Source: Asanoa ishikariensis (GTDB lineage Bacteria; Actinomycetota; Actinomycetes; Mycobacteriales; Micromonosporaceae). Taken from it: 64,000 nucleotides of DNA. The DNA lies in contig NZ_FNQB01000001.1 in the NCBI RefSeq assembly GCF_900107455.1, positions 558,001-622,000 of the forward strand, read 5' to 3'. The notes under the pieces were generated by a model, which had not been told where the DNA came from, did no database searches, and was given only the letters and a program-made list of their open reading frames with translations. This document shows positions 49,518 through 58,186 of this stretch, piece by piece. The position numbers were made by a program, and so were the translations under genes. Position 1 is the first letter of the stretch. Every line of letters starts with the position of its first letter.

Positions 49518-50285
49518 CTACCCTGCGTGACGATCACTCCGGGGCGACATTGACCGGACAACAGTCAGGCCGCAGCGGTACGGCTCGTCGAGCTCGCCGT
49601 CCGGAAAGAGGCGGGCCAGTGCTGCGCGATTCGCGTCGAGGAGCTCGGTCCGCTCCGCGGGATCCATGATCACGAAGTGGGAATGGGTGCTCAGGTTGCG
49701 GATGTGCTCATCGACGGTCGTCCGGCGCGACCAGGTGAGCTCGCGGGTCGCGACCCGGTGCGCGGCGAACTGCTCAGCCACGGTGGTCGGGAACCCGCGG
49801 GTGAAGGGCGCCAGCCGCTGGTCTTCCTCCGCGACCCAGCCCACCCGGGTGTCGGCCTGGTTCCACCACAGCGCCAGTGCGCCGTCCGGGCGCAGCACGC
49901 GAACCGCCTCGGGGACCGACCGGGCAGGGTCGGTCCAATGCCATGCCTGGGCGTACGTGATCACGTCGAAGCTGCCGGCGCCGAACGGCAGGTGGTTCCC
50001 CTCGCCCCGCACGATCGGCACCGAAGGCTGCGACCGGCGTAGCTCGGCAGCCATGCCCGCACCGGGCTCCAGGGCGACCACGCGGGCGCCGCGCTCGCGG
50101 AGCTGCCGCGTCGCGATACCCGTACCAGCTCCGCAGTCCAGCACGTCGGCACCGGCCAGGGCCCGACCGGCGAGCTCCTCCAGCGCGTCGAAGAGGGACG
50201 GCGGATAGGTCGGGCGGGCTGCGGCGTACTGCGCGGCCACGGCGTCGAAGGACAGCGCGCGAGCCTGGTCCACAGGGGATGTCAT
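49518..50285 (-). CDS. class I SAM-dependent methyltransferase
   Basis: 255-residue methyltransferase. Motif I is V-L-D-C-G-A-G-T-G-I-A-T, then V-A-L-E-P-G at the end of strand 2 and I-T-Y-A-Q-A-W-H-W-T-D in place of motif II/IV, which is the UbiE/Methyltransf_11 type with the A-W-H-W segment of the trans-aconitate methyltransferase-like branch. Substrate unknown. The ATG overlaps, base for base, the start of the divergent carbonic anhydrase remnant (CATG), so little promoter space is left. Confidence 0.9.
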   Translation of the reverse strand: MTSPVDQARALSFDAVAAQYAAARPTYPPSLFDALEELAGRALAGADVLDCGAGTGIATRQLRERGARVVALEPGAGMAAELRRSQPSVPIVRGEGNHLPFGAGSFDVITYAQAWHWTDPARSVPEAVRVLRPDGALALWWNQADTRVGWVAEEDQRLAPFTRGFPTTVAEQFAAHRVATRELTWSRRTTVDEHIRNLSTHSHFVIMDPAERTELLDANRAALARLFPDGELDEPYRCGLTVVRSMSPRSDRHAG

Positions 50286-50566
50286 GCCGACGATCTTCAC
50301 GTGTCTCGACCCGCGAGTCGATCCGGCCTTCATATTCGACCTGGAGTACGGCGACGCCATCGTGGTTCGCCGACCGCGGCCTCGATGACGCCGCCCTCGC
50401 CGACCTGGCGGTCTTCGACCCGACCAAGACCGTGCCGCAGGACGTCGAGACGCTCCTCGATACTCAGCAGATCTCCAGCAAAATCAAGGTCTCTGGCTAC
50501 GAGTACGACGTGACGACCGGCCTGCTGCGAACCCTGGTGCCGCCGCGGAGCCGAGACGACGGATAG
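50284..50566 (+). pseudogene. beta-carbonic anhydrase remnant with internal deletion
   Basis: The first frame reads M-P-T-I-F-T-C-L-D-P-R-V-D-P...L-E-Y-G-D-A-I-V-V-R, the start of a beta-class carbonic anhydrase with the zinc Cys and the Asp-Arg pair. It then stops at 50391. Another frame continues with F-A-D-R-G-L-D-D-A-A-L-A-D-L-A-V...V-S-G-Y-E-Y-D-V-T-T-G-L-L, the C-terminus of the same family. The middle, with the second zinc ligands (H-x-x-C), is absent and the frames no longer match. An internal deletion of about 50-60 codons explains this. Confidence 0.7.
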
Positions 50567-50610
50567 CTCACACCCGGCCTTGGCGTTGGACAGTTGGGGC
50601 CTCCGACTGG

Positions 50611-53370
50611 ATGCTCGACTCTGTGAGCGTGACCGCCGGTCGGCGGCTCGTCGGGCGTGACAACGAGCTGCGATCCCTGTTGCGGCACCTGGACGAGGTG
50701 GGTTCCGGGGGCCGGGCGATCGGGCTGCTCGGGGAGCCCGGCATCGGCAAGAGCGCCCTCCAGGCGGAGGTCCTCGAGCATGCGCGGGCGCTCGGGTTCA
50801 CCGTCCTGCACGCGCGGGGCAGTCAGTCCGAGACGCACCTTCCCTTCGCCGGCCTGCACCAGGCGCTCCGGCCCGTGTTGCCGCGCGTCGACGGGCTGCC
50901 GGCCACGCAACGTGAGGCGCTTCTCGCCTGCTTCGCCATGAGCGACTCGATCGAGGTCAACCCGTTCTTCGCCTACCTGGCGGCGTTGGAGCTGCTGGTC
51001 GACTCGTCGGGACAGGCGCCTGTCCTGTTGTCCCTCGACGATCTTCACTGGATGGACCGGCCGTCCATCGACGCGTTCGCCTTTGTCTGCCGCCGCATCG
51101 CCAGTGAGCGGGTGATCGTGCTGTGCGCGGCGCGACCCGAGTCACTGCCGTTCACCGATGCCAACACCATCGAGTGGACGGACCTCGACGGCATCGACGA
51201 GGCCGCGTCAGCGGCGTTGCTGGACGGGCGGGCGCCGCACCTGCCTTCGACGGTGCGCGATCGGGTCCTGCGGCAGGCCCGCGGCAATCCGCTCGCCCTC
51301 ATCGAGTTCGCCGACGCGCTGGAGTCGGGGCGGTACGCCTGGACTGAGCTCGACGACGACCTGCCCATGACCACCCGCCTGGAGCGGGCCTTCGCCACGC
51401 GTGCCGAGCACCTCGGCCCGGCCGTGCGTGCCGTGCTGACCGTTGCCGCGGTGGATGACGGCGACGACATCAACGACGTGCTGGCGGCCGCGGAAATCCT
51501 CTACGGCGCGCCGCTTGACCGCGTGATGGCCCAGCCGGCGTTCGAGCACGGGCTCCTGACGGTGGTCGGTGACCAGTACCGGATCGCCCATCCGCTGGTC
51601 GGTTCGGCCCTTCGGCAGGCCACACCGCTGACTACACGCCAGGAGGCGCACGCGGCGCTCGCGCGCGTACTGGCCAGGCACCCGGATCGGGCAGTGTGGC
51701 ACCGGGCCTCCTCGATGTCCGGACGGGACGAGCAGATCGCGGCCGAGTTGGAGCAGGCGGCCGGTAGCGCCCAGCGCCGCGGTGCGATCGCCTCCGCCGC
51801 CACCTGGCTGGAGCGGGCGGCCGCGTTGAGTCCGGAGCCACAGGCACAAGCCGCCCGACTGCTCAGCGCCGCGGAGCTCGCGTACCAGTTGGGTCGGTTC
51901 AATCACGTCCAGCAGCTCAAGGCGCAGGTCAACGCGACGACGCTCCGAGTCCGGGATCGGTCCAGGCTGGCGTGGCTCGACGGCGTGTTCCACGACGGGT
52001 CGACCGGAGAGCCCGCGGAGGTGCGCCACCTGGTCGACTCGGCGCGGCAGGCCACCACCGCGAACGACGTCGACCTGGCCATGCAGCTTCTGGTCGGGGC
52101 GGCCCGCAGGGTGTGGTGGCGCGATCCCGGCGAGCTGCTCAGGCACGAGATCATCCGGGCCGCCCGGGAGGTGACCCTGCCGGCCGACGACCCGCGGCTA
52201 CTGGCGAGCTATGCCCTCACCGGGTTTCCCGAGCACGCGCCGATCGTCATCGAGCAACTCGCTCGCTGGCCCGCGGACGCCGGCGGACAACCGGATCTGG
52301 CCGGGCTGCTGGGCATCGCCGCGTTCTGCACGGGCGATTTCCACCGGGCCATCACCTTCCTCTCGACGCCCGTCCAGGAACTCCGCGCCCAGGGCCGCAT
52401 GAGCCTGCTCGCCGAGGCCCTGGCGATCCGGTCCTGGGCTGAGATCTACCTGGGAGTCTTCGACGCCGCGAGCTCGGCCGACGAGGCCATGCGGCTCGCG
52501 GACGAGACGGGTCAGTCCTCGTGGGCGGCCACCGCCAGGATCGCCGTCGCGCTGATAGACGCGGTGGGCCGGGGTTGGGACACCCGCCACGACCTGCTCT
52601 CGGAGGCCGAGCTCGTGGCGTTGCGGACCCCGAACGCCGCGTCGTCCCTGCTCGCCGGCGTGCAGCTCGCCCGTGGCATCGCCGAGTTGGGTGCGAACCG
52701 GCACGAGCAGGCCTACGGCGAGCTGCACCGCGTGTTCGTACCCACCGATCCGGCGTTTCAACGGGTGCAGCAGGTGTGGACGCTCAGCTATCTGGCCGAC
52801 GCCGCGGTCCGCACCGGCCGCCATGACGAGGCGAGGTCCGTGTTGGCGTCCGTGGAACAGATCGCGAACACCTCCACCGGGTCGACCATCGCCCTGGAGT
52901 ACGCCCGAGCGGTGCTGGCCGACCATGACTCCGCCGAACCGCTGTTCCGGGCGGCCATGGACGGCGCGAGTGGCCAGTTGCCGTGGCACCAGGCGCGCGT
53001 CGAGCTGGCCTATGGCTCATGGCTGCGCCGGCAGCGACGCGTCGTCGAGTCCCGTGAGCCCCTGCGGGCGGCGCGGGCCACCTTCGATGCCCTGGGCGCG
53101 CGCACCTGGGCGCAGCAGGCCGACCAGGAGCTGCGGGCCACCGGCGAACGCGGATGGCAGCCCAGGTCGAACCCGCGCGAGTTGCTGTCCCCGCAGGAGA
53201 CCCAGATCGCCGAGCTCGCGGCGCAGGGCCTGTCCAACCGCGAGATCGGCCAGCGCCTGTTCCTGTCCCACCGCACGGTCGGCTCTCACCTCTACCGCAT
53301 GTTCCCCAAACTGGGTGTCGCCTCCCGCCATGAGTTGGCCGCGGCACTGAGCATGCAGTCACCTGACTGA
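50611..53370 (+). CDS. LuxR-family large ATP-binding (LAL) transcriptional regulator
   Basis: 919-residue regulator. The N-terminal AAA domain has Walker A G41-E-P-G-I-G-K-S48 and Walker B V-L-L-S-L-D-D-L-H-W. A long helical TPR-like middle follows, then a C-terminal LuxR HTH (about 855-912, L-S-P-Q-E-T-Q-I-A-E-L-A-A-Q-G-L-S-N-R-E-I-G-Q-R-L-F-L-S-H-R-T-V-G-S-H-L). MalT-like activators of this size respond to small ligands and often control adjacent genes, here probably the hydrolase/SDR pair just downstream on the same strand. The chosen ATG at 50611 is the first in frame; GTG 50623 is an alternative. Confidence 0.92.
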   Translation: MLDSVSVTAGRRLVGRDNELRSLLRHLDEVGSGGRAIGLLGEPGIGKSALQAEVLEHARALGFTVLHARGSQSETHLPFAGLHQALRPVLPRVDGLPATQREALLACFAMSDSIEVNPFFAYLAALELLVDSSGQAPVLLSLDDLHWMDRPSIDAFAFVCRRIASERVIVLCAARPESLPFTDANTIEWTDLDGIDEAASAALLDGRAPHLPSTVRDRVLRQARGNPLALIEFADALESGRYAWTELDDDLPMTTRLERAFATRAEHLGPAVRAVLTVAAVDDGDDINDVLAAAEILYGAPLDRVMAQPAFEHGLLTVVGDQYRIAHPLVGSALRQATPLTTRQEAHAALARVLARHPDRAVWHRASSMSGRDEQIAAELEQAAGSAQRRGAIASAATWLERAAALSPEPQAQAARLLSAAELAYQLGRFNHVQQLKAQVNATTLRVRDRSRLAWLDGVFHDGSTGEPAEVRHLVDSARQATTANDVDLAMQLLVGAARRVWWRDPGELLRHEIIRAAREVTLPADDPRLLASYALTGFPEHAPIVIEQLARWPADAGGQPDLAGLLGIAAFCTGDFHRAITFLSTPVQELRAQGRMSLLAEALAIRSWAEIYLGVFDAASSADEAMRLADETGQSSWAATARIAVALIDAVGRGWDTRHDLLSEAELVALRTPNAASSLLAGVQLARGIAELGANRHEQAYGELHRVFVPTDPAFQRVQQVWTLSYLADAAVRTGRHDEARSVLASVEQIANTSTGSTIALEYARAVLADHDSAEPLFRAAMDGASGQLPWHQARVELAYGSWLRRQRRVVESREPLRAARATFDALGARTWAQQADQELRATGERGWQPRSNPRELLSPQETQIAELAAQGLSNREIGQRLFLSHRTVGSHLYRMFPKLGVASRHELAAALSMQSPD

Positions 53371-53454
53371 AGCCCACGGCTCGGTCGCCGTCCTACCGTG
53401 CTCGGGACCGCTGCGGCGCACTCGGCGCCCGGCTCCCGACGAGTGGAGACCACC

Positions 53455-54246
53455 GTGGCAACGCCCGTCCTCTTCATCCATGGCCTTTGGCTGCATGCTT
53501 CGTCCTGGGACCCGTGGGTTCAGGTGTTCCGTGACGCCGGCTACGAACCACACGTTCCGGGCTGGCCCGGCGACGGCGACACGGTCGAGGCCTCGCGGGC
53601 CAACCCCGACGCGATCGCGGACCACGGCATCGACGATGTGGTGACGCACTTCGCCGGCATCATCGAACAGCTTCCGTCGGCGCCGATCCTGATCGGACAC
53701 TCGTTCGGCGGGATGATCGCGCAGAAGCTGCTGGGCCAGGACCGTGCGCTGGCCGCCATCGCGATCGACGCCGCACAGATCAAGGGCGTGCTCCCGTTGC
53801 CCCTGTCGGCGCTTCGGGCCACGCTGCCCGTGTTCAAGAACCCCGCCAACCGCCATCGGGCGGTGTCCCTGACCGCCGAGCAGTTCCGCTACGCCTTCGC
53901 GAACGCCGTCTCGGAAGAGGAGTCGGACGAGCTCTTCCAGCGGTGGACGATCCCCGCTCCGGGACGACCGCTCTTCGAGGCCGCCGCCGCGAACTTCAAC
54001 CCGCACTCCCCGGCCGAGGTCGCGACCGACAACCAGACCCGCGGGCCGCTGCTGCTGATCGCCAGCGGAAAGGACCACACCGTCCCCGAGACGGTCACCC
54101 GCGCGACGCTCAAGCAGTACCGCCACTCCGACGCGGTCACCGACATCAAGACCTTCCCTGACCGGGCGCACTCGCTGACCATCGACTCCGGCTGGCGCGA
54201 GGTGGCGGACACCTGCCTGTCCTGGCTCAAGGAACAGTCGCTGTGA
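53455..54246 (+). CDS. alpha/beta hydrolase
   Basis: 263-residue hydrolase. The oxyanion loop is F-I-H-G-L-W-L-H, the nucleophile is S83 in G-H-S-F-G-G-M, the acid is in A-S-G-K-D-H-T-V-P, and the His is in D-R-A-H-S-L. Possibly an esterase, haloalkane or lactone hydrolase. I use GTG 53455 with GGAG six bases upstream; GTG 53443 is also in frame. The stop overlaps the SDR gene (GTGA), so the pair is coupled and probably controlled by the LuxR-type regulator. Confidence 0.9.
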   Translation: MATPVLFIHGLWLHASSWDPWVQVFRDAGYEPHVPGWPGDGDTVEASRANPDAIADHGIDDVVTHFAGIIEQLPSAPILIGHSFGGMIAQKLLGQDRALAAIAIDAAQIKGVLPLPLSALRATLPVFKNPANRHRAVSLTAEQFRYAFANAVSEEESDELFQRWTIPAPGRPLFEAAAANFNPHSPAEVATDNQTRGPLLLIASGKDHTVPETVTRATLKQYRHSDAVTDIKTFPDRAHSLTIDSGWREVADTCLSWLKEQSL

Positions 54247-55031
54247 ACCTTGGCCTGGCCGGCAGGACCGCGGTGGTGACCGGCGCCAGCAAAGGCATCG
54301 GGCTCGCGGTGACTCAGGCACTGATCCAGGAGGGTGTACGAGTCGCGGCAGGCGCCCGGCACGGCTCTCCCGAGCTGAGCGAGCTCGCCGACCGTGGTGA
54401 GGTGACGGTCGTCCTCGACGACCTCACCACGGTGGCCGGATGCCAGACGCTCGTCAACGAAGCCGTGGCCCGCTTCGGCGGCATCGACATTCTCGTCAAC
54501 AACGTCGGCGGCGTGCATCCGCGCACCAAGGGCTTCCTCGAGGTCACCGACGCGGATTGGCAACAGGCGATGGAGATCAACCTCTTCTCCGCCGTACGTG
54601 CCAGCCGAGCGGCGATTCCCCACCTGCTCCGGCGCGCACCCTCGGCCATCGTCACCGTCTGCTCGGTGAACGCGGCGCTGCCAGATCCCACGGTCATCGA
54701 CTACAGCGCCGCGAAGGCCGCATTGCGCAGCTTCTGCAAATCGCTGTCGAAAGAGCTGGGACCGTCGGGGGTACGGGTCAACACCGTCAGCCCCGGACCC
54801 GTCGAGACCGCCTTGTGGCTGGGGTCCGGCGGCGTGGCCGAGACCTTGGCGGAGGCGCAGGGTCTCGACCCGGCGACGGTGAAATCGGCGGCGGTGGCCG
54901 GCACCCCGACGGGCCGGTTCACCCGGCCGGCCGAGGTCGCGCAGATCGTGCTGCTCCTCGCCTCGGAGAGCGCGGGCAACGTGACCGGCACCGACGTACT
55001 CATCGACGGCGGTCTGGTCACCAGCCTTTAG
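54243..55031 (+). CDS. short-chain dehydrogenase/reductase
   Basis: 262-residue SDR of the classical 3-oxoacyl-reductase-like type. It has T-G-A-S-K-G-I-G (residues 13-20), N-N-V-G-G, an active-site Ser in V-C-S-V-N, Y-S-A-A-K, and the C-terminal T-G-T-D-V-L-I-D-G-G. An aldehyde or ketone substrate is unknown. It overlaps the hydrolase stop, suggesting one catabolic or modification step after the other. Its end overlaps the convergent VTT gene. Confidence 0.92.
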   Translation: MNLGLAGRTAVVTGASKGIGLAVTQALIQEGVRVAAGARHGSPELSELADRGEVTVVLDDLTTVAGCQTLVNEAVARFGGIDILVNNVGGVHPRTKGFLEVTDADWQQAMEINLFSAVRASRAAIPHLLRRAPSAIVTVCSVNAALPDPTVIDYSAAKAALRSFCKSLSKELGPSGVRVNTVSPGPVETALWLGSGGVAETLAEAQGLDPATVKSAAVAGTPTGRFTRPAEVAQIVLLLASESAGNVTGTDVLIDGGLVTSL

Positions 55032-55507
55032 TGGAGAAAGCCCAGCAGATGCGGTGCCGCCGCCACCACGCTGAACCTGATCGCGCGGCCGCCGAGACAG
55101 GTGAGGCCGAACACGGCGGCACTCATGGGCGTGCGGGCGGCGTAGACGCTGGCGACGAGCAACGGCGGTATCCCCGTGACGGCGCTGGCGAAAAGGATGG
55201 GCACGGCCTGCCGCGGCTGGTCGAGGCGAGCCAGCGCCGCCGCGGTCCAGCGCCTGATGGCGCCCTGCGGTGCTCGGGTCGGCTTGGTCAAGCGCCGCCG
55301 GAGCCAGGCCGAACGCAGGGCGCCGCGAGCGGTGCAGAAGATCAGCAGTTTCCCGACGGTCTGCCCGACCGCCGCGGCGGTCCCCACGATCCAGGCCGCC
55401 TCACCCGTGGTGGCGACGGCGGCCACCACGTAGGGCTCGACCGGGGTGACCGGAAGGAAGGCCGAGACGACACCGACCAGCAGGGCGGTCCCACAGACGA
55501 CGATCAC
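55028..55507 (-). CDS. VTT-domain (DedA-like) membrane protein
   Basis: 159-residue membrane protein with about four hydrophobic segments. The VTT/SNARE-associated motif (F-L-P-V-T-P-V-E-P-Y, G-E-A-A-W-I-V-G-T-A-A-A-V-G-Q-T-V-G-K-L, P-I-L-F-A-S-A-V-T-G-I-P-P-L) is recognisable, though the protein is shorter than standard DedA. DedA-like proteins move or flip lipids. The GTG overlaps the stop of the phosphatidyltransferase gene (GTGA), which supports a lipid-related role. Confidence 0.8.
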   Translation of the reverse strand: MIVVCGTALLVGVVSAFLPVTPVEPYVVAAVATTGEAAWIVGTAAAVGQTVGKLLIFCTARGALRSAWLRRRLTKPTRAPQGAIRRWTAAALARLDQPRQAVPILFASAVTGIPPLLVASVYAARTPMSAAVFGLTCLGGRAIRFSVVAAAPHLLGFLH

Positions 55508-56115
55508 GCGGGCCGCGGATCCGGCAGGCGCAGGAGAGCCAGCAGGGACACGAGTTTGACGACGGTCACGGCCAGGGCCAGGACGGTCGGGGCGAGCGGC
55601 CCTGGGCTCACCGCGACCAGCACGACCAGGGCTCCCGTGTTGAGCGCCTTGGCGGGCGGCGACCAGTTCCAGCGATGGATGGCCGGGCTGACCTGGTCGA
55701 AGTAGTTGGGGCTCAGCAACGGCCAGCGCAGGAAGGCCAGACTCAGCAGGTTGTCGACCACCATGAACTGGACGAAGAACACGGTGATCGGCACCGCCAT
55801 GTCGGGTCGGAGCATCAGCAACCCGGCCGCGCACACGGAGGTGCAGGCGCGGTCGGCGAGGATGTCGAACACGGCGCCGGCCCGGGTCTCCTGCCTCAAC
55901 AGCCGCGCCGCGAGCCCGTCGAGGATGTCGCCGACCCAGTAGGTGAGGTAGGCGGCGACCAGCAGCGTGGCACTGGCGGTCGTGATCGCTGCGGAGCCGA
56001 GACCAACGGCGGCCACGGTACGCACGAGCGTGACGGAATTGGGCACGTTCAGGGAGTGGCCGAGCTTGCTGTCCAACACAGGGCAACGGTGCCGGCCGGG
56101 TCCGGTTCCGGGCAT
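55504..56115 (-). CDS. CDP-alcohol phosphatidyltransferase family protein
   Basis: 203-residue integral membrane enzyme. The complete family signature D-G-x2-A-R-x8-G-x3-D-x3-D is present in D-G-L-A-A-R...G-A-V-F-D-I-L-A-D. It joins a CDP-linked lipid to an alcohol such as glycerol phosphate or inositol; which one cannot be told. About five membrane segments. The N-terminus may begin at GTG 56079 (V-L-D-S-K-L-G-H-S-L-N-V-P-N-S-V-T-L) because the first 12 residues are atypical. Coupled to the VTT gene. Confidence 0.9.
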   Translation of the reverse strand: MPGTGPGRHRCPVLDSKLGHSLNVPNSVTLVRTVAAVGLGSAAITTASATLLVAAYLTYWVGDILDGLAARLLRQETRAGAVFDILADRACTSVCAAGLLMLRPDMAVPITVFFVQFMVVDNLLSLAFLRWPLLSPNYFDQVSPAIHRWNWSPPAKALNTGALVVLVAVSPGPLAPTVLALAVTVVKLVSLLALLRLPDPRPA

Positions 56116-56181
56116 CGGGCCACGGGCGGCAATCGCCTGGGTGGGTTCAGCCCACGGGCGTACGTCCCCGGACCGAGGTCG

Positions 56182-57924
56182 TCACTCCAGGTCGAGCTGT
56201 CGCAGGTTCGTGTGGGCCAGCTCGACGATCTCGTCGGCGTTGCCCGAGAGGATCGTGCGGGTCGCGTACAAGGTGAAGCCCTTGATCTGCCCGTAGGTGA
56301 GTTTGGGCGGCAGCGACAGTTCCTGGCGGGCGGTGCGGACGTCGACCACCGCCGGCCCGTCGTGGGCCAGGGCATCGCGCAGCGCGGTTTCGAGCTGATC
56401 GGCGCTGTCGACGCGTACACCGAAAAGCCCGGCGGCTTTTGCGATCGCCCCGTAGTCCGAGTCGGGCACGTCGGTGCCGTAAGTGACGATGCCCGCGGCT
56501 TTCATCTCGAGCTCGACGAACGACAGCGCGCTGTTGTTGAAGACCACGACCTTGACCGGTAGCTGTTGCTGGCGGAGCGTGAGCAGCTCCCCGAGCAGCA
56601 TCGCGATCCCACCGTCGCCGGACAGCGCGATGACCTGTCGCTTGCGATCGACGGCCTGGACGCCGATCGCCTGCGGAAGGGCGTTCGCCATGCTGCCGTG
56701 GGTGAACGAGCCGAGCAGCCGGCGACGGCCGTTCAGGTGCAGGTATCGGGCGGCCCAGATGCTCGGTCTCCCGACGTCGACGGTGAACGCCGCGTCGTCC
56801 GTGGCGAGCCGGTCGAGCATCGCCGCGACGTGCTGGGGGTGCAGCGGCCGGCCGCCGCGTCCGGGCTCGGCCAGCCGGTCCAGCCGGGACCGGGCACGGC
56901 GGTAGTGGGCGGTCATCCGGTCCAGGTGTGCGGTGTCCGTCTTCGAGCTGAGCAGTGGCAGCAGCGCGTCGACGGTGTCCTTGACCGTGCCGACCAGCGG
57001 GACCCGGACGGGTACGCGGCGGCCGATGCGCTCGCCGCGCACGTCGACTTGGACCACCGGCACGTCGTCCGGGTAGAAGGGCTGGTAGGGAAAGTCGGTG
57101 CCGAGCATGAGCAGGGCGTCGCAGTGCTCCATCGCGCGATAGCCGGAGCTGAACCCGATGAGACCGGTCATGCCGACGTCGTACGGGTTGTCGTGCTCGA
57201 CATGCTCCTTGCCACGCAACGAATGCACGACCGGAGCCTTCAGCGTGCCGGCGATGTCGACGAGCTGATCGTGCGCCCCGGCGCAGCCCGCACCGGCCAG
57301 AATGGTCACCCGCTGGGCCCGGTTGAGGACTTCCGCGGCAGCGGCCAGCGACGCGTCGTCGGGCCGGATCACGGATTCAGCCTGTCGCACGGCGGCCGGC
57401 CACCTCCCGGGGCCGGCGTCGGCGTCGGCGAAGAAGATCTCGCCGGGGATGACCAGGACAGCGACACCGCGGCGCTGCACGGCCGCCCGCATCGCCATCT
57501 CCAGCAGTCGTGGCATCTGCTCCGGGATGCTGGCCAGCTCGCAGTAGACGCTGCATTCCGCGAACAACTGCTGGGGATGGGTCTCCTGGAAGTAACCACT
57601 GCCGATCTCCGGCGTCGGGATGTGGGCCGCGATCGCCAGAACAGGGACACCACTGCGATTGGCGTCGTACAACCCGTTGATCAGGTGTAGGTTGCCTGGC
57701 CCGCAACTGCCCGCGCACACGGCCAACTGACCGGTCAACCCAGCCTCACCGGCCGCGGCGAACGCGGCCGCCTCTTCATGACGCACGTGTTCCCAGGCCA
57801 GGTCACCATCGCGGCGCAGGGCATCGGTGAAGCCGTTGAGCGAGTCACCGGGAATGCCGTAGACCCGCCGGACGCCAGACGCCTTGAGCGTCGCGACCAT
57901 CGCCTGAGCCACCGTACGCGCCAT
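56182..57924 (-). CDS. poxB: pyruvate dehydrogenase (quinone), PoxB-type thiamine-diphosphate enzyme
   Basis: 580-residue ThDP enzyme. Conserved parts include the catalytic Glu in R-H-E-E-A-A-A-F-A-A, the G-S-C-G-P-G-N-L-H-L-I-N-G-L-Y-D-A segment, H-S-L-R-G-K-E-H in the central domain, and the ThDP motif G-D-G-G-I-A...V-V-F-N-N. The close match to PoxB in order and length suggests oxidation of pyruvate to acetate and CO2 with electrons passed to quinone at the membrane. Acetolactate synthase is less likely given H-L-I-N-G-L-Y-D-A. The ATG at 57924 begins the conserved T-V-A-Q-A-M-V. Confidence 0.92.
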   Translation of the reverse strand: MARTVAQAMVATLKASGVRRVYGIPGDSLNGFTDALRRDGDLAWEHVRHEEAAAFAAAGEAGLTGQLAVCAGSCGPGNLHLINGLYDANRSGVPVLAIAAHIPTPEIGSGYFQETHPQQLFAECSVYCELASIPEQMPRLLEMAMRAAVQRRGVAVLVIPGEIFFADADAGPGRWPAAVRQAESVIRPDDASLAAAAEVLNRAQRVTILAGAGCAGAHDQLVDIAGTLKAPVVHSLRGKEHVEHDNPYDVGMTGLIGFSSGYRAMEHCDALLMLGTDFPYQPFYPDDVPVVQVDVRGERIGRRVPVRVPLVGTVKDTVDALLPLLSSKTDTAHLDRMTAHYRRARSRLDRLAEPGRGGRPLHPQHVAAMLDRLATDDAAFTVDVGRPSIWAARYLHLNGRRRLLGSFTHGSMANALPQAIGVQAVDRKRQVIALSGDGGIAMLLGELLTLRQQQLPVKVVVFNNSALSFVELEMKAAGIVTYGTDVPDSDYGAIAKAAGLFGVRVDSADQLETALRDALAHDGPAVVDVRTARQELSLPPKLTYGQIKGFTLYATRTILSGNADEIVELAHTNLRQLDLE

Positions 57925-58186
57925 GTCCGCTTCCCCGATTCCGTTCCGCGTTTTCGCTCCCCGACCGATTCTGGTCCTATACGGGAGCCCGGCCGGCGAA
58001 TATCGAACGTCCACCATGTGCGAACCCGCCGGTGATGCTGCCGGTCCGGCCGCGGTCGGCGCGTGCTGGCGCCGGTCAGTGTGTCCGTCCGGACCATGCC
58101 GTCACGATCAAGCGGCGATCAGGTCGCTCCGCCGTAGCGTGCCGCACCGACACCCCGTTCGGACTTCTATCAAGGGAGATCTCGTC

